From positions 1,488,001-1,552,000 of the forward strand of contig JAWUZG010000157.1 of assembly GCA_036785705.1 (NCBI GenBank): 64,000 nucleotides of DNA. Reading direction: 5' to 3'. This document shows, one piece after another, positions 61,601-64,000 of the stretch. The notes beneath the pieces are model-generated. The model was not told the DNA's origin and made no database searches. It worked only from the letters and a program-made list of their open reading frames with translations. The DNA is from Acanthornis magna (taxonomy: Eukaryota; Chordata; Aves; Passeriformes; Acanthizidae). Made by a program: the position numbers and the translations under genes. Positions within the stretch are counted from its first letter, which is position 1. Each line of letters opens with the position of its first letter.

Positions 61601-62131
61601 GGATGGAGGGTGCAGGGATGTCCCCATGGAGGCCCTGTGAGTGCCTGTGAGCTGGCGGCACCTTAGCAGCGTGAGACTCGTGGGCTGTCAGCCCTGAGAG
61701 CCTGTTGAAGGCCGTGATGTGCGTGCAGAGAGGTTTGTCAAATGGGAGACTCGTGGGATGTCCGTATGGAGCCGCTGGGGTTGTGTGTGCCCTCAGTGTT
61801 CTTGAGGAGCCTCGAGAGCCCTGGGACGGCCCCGTGGAAGCGCAGGGAGTGCCTGTGACATAGCAGCGGTGCCTGATGAGATCAAAGGGCCCTGGGATGT
61901 CAGCTTGGAATGGCTGTGAGTGCCTGAGAGCACACGTCTGTCTCTCATGGCCGGAGAGCTGTGGCAGGTGCCCATGGTAGGTGTGTGAGTGCAGGTGAGC
62001 TCAGGGCTCTGCAGAAGGCTGTAGGCCTGTGGGCTGTGAGGCTGGAAGGCCTGGGAGTGCTTTTGAGCGGAGTGCTGTGTAGCAGTCGGGAGCCGCCTGG
62101 GAGGTTGTAGCAGGATGCTTTGGGCCGGCTG
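58674..62131 (+). repeat. Macrosatellite unit copy 18 (long class, 3458 bp; divergent right part)
   Basis: The last member of the GGACACCATC subfamily in view. It also has the TGCATTTTTGC change of copy 13, which accounts for 3458 bp. Between about 61376 and 61885 it has roughly a dozen changes seen in few or no other copies, for example CCTCCTGGC, GTGCAGGG, GAGCCTGTTG, GATGTGCGTG, GACATAGCAG and GATGAGATCAAAGG. The rest of the unit looks ordinary. Confidence 0.97.
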
Positions 62132-64000
62132 CTTTGCCTTGGAACGTGGTGCAGGCACTTGGAGCATGTGCTATTTGCAAATGTCTCCAGGTGTCTTTCA
62201 GAGGGCCAGCGTGTGTTGTTTTGGCGTTGAATTCTGCTGAAAGTCCTTCTGGCAAGGAAGCCTGCATGAAGGTGCTGCTAGTGAGGCAAAGATTTGGCAG
62301 ATGAGCTGCTGCTGGGAGTTGCAGGCGTCTGCCTGACAGTCAGTCCCTTGAGAGTGTCAATGTGCAGTCAGTGCCCTTTCCTAGGGGAGGTTTTTCTACC
62401 GTGTTCCTCCTTGGAGTGTGTGAGGGCTCGTGCTGGGGAAGTGGACAGCAAGCAAGGGCGCTCTTGGTGGTGAAGGGAGAGAGAGCTGCCCAGGAGTGTT
62501 GGTGTGGTGAGTTCCATGGAGCTCTACTTGGGAATTGGGTTTTTTTGCTTGCTGTAAGATATGACTGCTTTCCTATTGTTTTCATCGAGTGCACTCCATT
62601 GTAGTCTGTGTAGCCTCCCAGGAGCAGGTTTAGCTTTTCTATGGAGTGGTCAGTAATTGGGATTGAGTTGTTTGTGTTGAATCATTTGTGTTAGGGAAGA
62701 ACTGTTTTTCTAGGAATAGATCAGATGGGCCATTTGTAAGTGCTGCGGGACAGAGTTACTTAAAGCAGGGACAGTGTGAGGCTGGGATTGGATGCAGCCG
62801 CCGCCAAGGCTCGTGTCTCTGAGAAGGAGTTGAGAAAGCCAAGGGCTGCTCTCTGGCCCTCGTGACTCAGTGGCCAGGCTGCTCTGGGAGGCTTTGTGTG
62901 AATCTGCCAGCACAGCAGCGAGAGATGTCCCCGAGGAGCTTGTGTGAGTGCAGGTGAGATCAGAGCTCTTGAGCAGCCTGGAGAGCCTGGGGATGTGGCC
63001 ATGGAGCCGCCAGGATATCTGGTGACCTCGGGGTTCCTATGAGCAGAGGGAGCACTAAGATGTGCCCATGGCACCTGTGTAAGTGCCTGTGGCTGAAGGC
63101 CTCTTTTGCAGCCTGGAGAGCCTTGGCATGTGGCCATGAAGCCACAGTGCGTGTCTGTGACATCAGAGCGCTTTGGCAGCATGGAAAGGCCTGGAATGGC
63201 TGCAGGGGCCAGAGGTGAGTGCCTGTGACATCACAGCTGTCCAGCAGCAGGGAGAGGGAGGGAATGTCACAGGCGATGCCCTGTGAGTTGCTGTGACAGC
63301 GTGGCTCCTTAGCAGCGTGCAGATTGCCGGGATGTTACCCTTGAGGCCCTGGCATTGCCCTTGTCGTGTGTGTTCTTTAGGAAGATAGAGAGAGCCGTGG
63401 CATGTCCCCCTGGAAGGCCAGGGAGTGGCAGTTGCAAAAGAGCTCCTTAGCACTTAGAGACAGGTGGGATGTCCCCATGGAGGCACTGTGAGAGCCCGTG
63501 ACCTCAGAGGTCTTTGGAAGGTGAGAGAGCCGCGGGATGACATGGGATGTGAGCATGGGGAGCCTGTGGGCAGGTGTGATCTCCCTGCTTGTGCTGGTGC
63601 ATCCCCCCCTGGCCTTTTTTCAGGCTGCAGCATGATATGAGCAATGGTGCTGAGGCCTTGGCCTTGAGGAAGGCAGCGGGGCTGAGGTGCTGTGGAGCTT
63701 CTGAGAAAGGCTGTGTGCTGCCAGGAAGTGCTGTGTTCTAAGGTGCTCCTGCTTTTTTTGCTTGTTGTTGAGACTTTGAAATTAGTTTTTGCCTGGATGG
63801 CATCACATTGGTGTTGTCCCGCGTTCAGGGAAAGCTGCCGATGAGAAGTGGGGCCAGGCTGAAGGCTTGTTGTGACGAAAGGCCATGCCTTGGGGCCCTG
63901 TAAGCAGGGGTGCCAAAGGAGGCCCTGGCAGCTGTGCTGGGCGGCAGCAGCGGTGAGCAGCAAAGTCCCTGTGCGTGGGGCCTCTGCCAGCCGGCAGCTG
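62132..64000 (+). repeat. Macrosatellite unit copy 19 (partial, first 1869 bp)
   Basis: Cut off by the window end inside the GC-rich core. It reads GGACAGCAAGCAAGG near 62442, intermediate between the common GGATAGCAAGCAAGG and the subfamily GGACACCATCAAGG. It has TTCTACCGTGTT near 62396, AAGAACTGTTTTTC near 62697, the TTG form at M8, and GGGCGGCAGCAG near 63941 where other copies have GGGCCGCAGCAG. Confidence 0.96.

Larger units (their letters stand above)
1..64000 (+). repeat. Macrosatellite tandem array, 3.44-3.46 kb unit, 18 full copies plus one partial
   Basis: The same unit recurs head to tail with no interruption. Taking the string CTTTGCCTTGGAACGTGGTG as unit start, copies begin at 1, 3441, 6901, 10341, 13778, 17238, 20697, 24137, 27596, 31036, 34476, 37936, 41396, 44855, 48297, 51756, 55215, 58674 and 62132. 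Spacings are 3440, 3460, 3440, 3437, 3460, 3459, 3440, 3459, 3440, 3440, 3460, 3460, 3459, 3442, 3459, 3459, 3459 and 3458 bp. Diagnostic variable sites, as offsets in copy 1, are M1 333, M2 1134, M3 1244, M4 1286-1287, M5 1409, M6 1471-1480, M7 1577, M8 1636-1639, M9 1745, M10 1835, M11 2066, M12 (17-bp indel) 3007/3008 and M13 (hairpin) 3246-3248. No flanking unique DNA is visible, so the array extends past both window ends. By form it is a macrosatellite. I recognise no named family. Confidence 0.98.

Noticed and set aside
1..64000. DUX4-like or other gene-bearing macrosatellite
   Set aside because: No homeodomain, protease or other family motif appears in the open frames. Only the unit size is similar.
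1..64000. CRISPR array or bacterial origin
   Set aside because: Repeats are degenerate 68-mers without unique spacers of fixed length. There are no cas genes, no bacterial gene density and no ribosome-binding pattern.

Overview
The whole window is one head-to-tail tandem array of a single repeat unit of about 3.44-3.46 kb. It holds 18 complete copies and a 19th cut off by the window end (1,869 bp). All copies lie in the same orientation and differ mainly by single-base changes and a few small indels. I see no non-repeat DNA and no convincing protein gene, tRNA, rRNA, CRISPR array or intact transposon. This is a macrosatellite (megasatellite) array. Its style suggests a vertebrate nuclear genome: a kilobase-scale unit built from degenerate minisatellite, a CA/GACA microsatellite, and many C-to-T and G-to-A differences at CpG. 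I cannot name the species. A bird or another vertebrate with GC-rich satellites is only a guess.

The unit has a nested layout, described in copy-1 coordinates. Segment A (about 61-783) is non-minisatellite sequence with an AP-1 consensus. Block I (784 to about 1468) is about ten degenerate repeats of close to 68 bp. Segment C (about 1469-2615) carries in order a polypyrimidine-AG tract, a GC-rich core with adjacent YY1-like and E-box motifs, a dense cluster of AAGT words, a CA/GACA microsatellite and a T-rich stretch. Block II (about 2616 to 60 bp into the next unit) is about 13 more repeats of the 68-bp family. The 68-bp period is not a multiple of three, so reading frames drift through the repeats. 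The many reverse-strand open frames are broken by indels and nonsense changes between copies and look like by-products.

The copies fall into two length classes. Short units (about 3440 bp) lack a 17-bp piece holding a small inverted repeat. They usually also carry a second change that creates a perfect hairpin. The two markers are uncoupled in copy 14. Thirteen diagnostic sites show that copies are mosaics, as expected from unequal exchange and gene conversion. Copies 14-18 form a local subfamily, and copy 18 holds an unusually divergent patch, so variation rises toward the right end.

The points most worth follow-up are the array itself, the two hairpin-linked indels, the mosaic copies, the uneven variation along the unit, the CpG-decay pattern, and the conserved motif clusters that could make each unit a chromatin or transcription module. 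Function is inference only.
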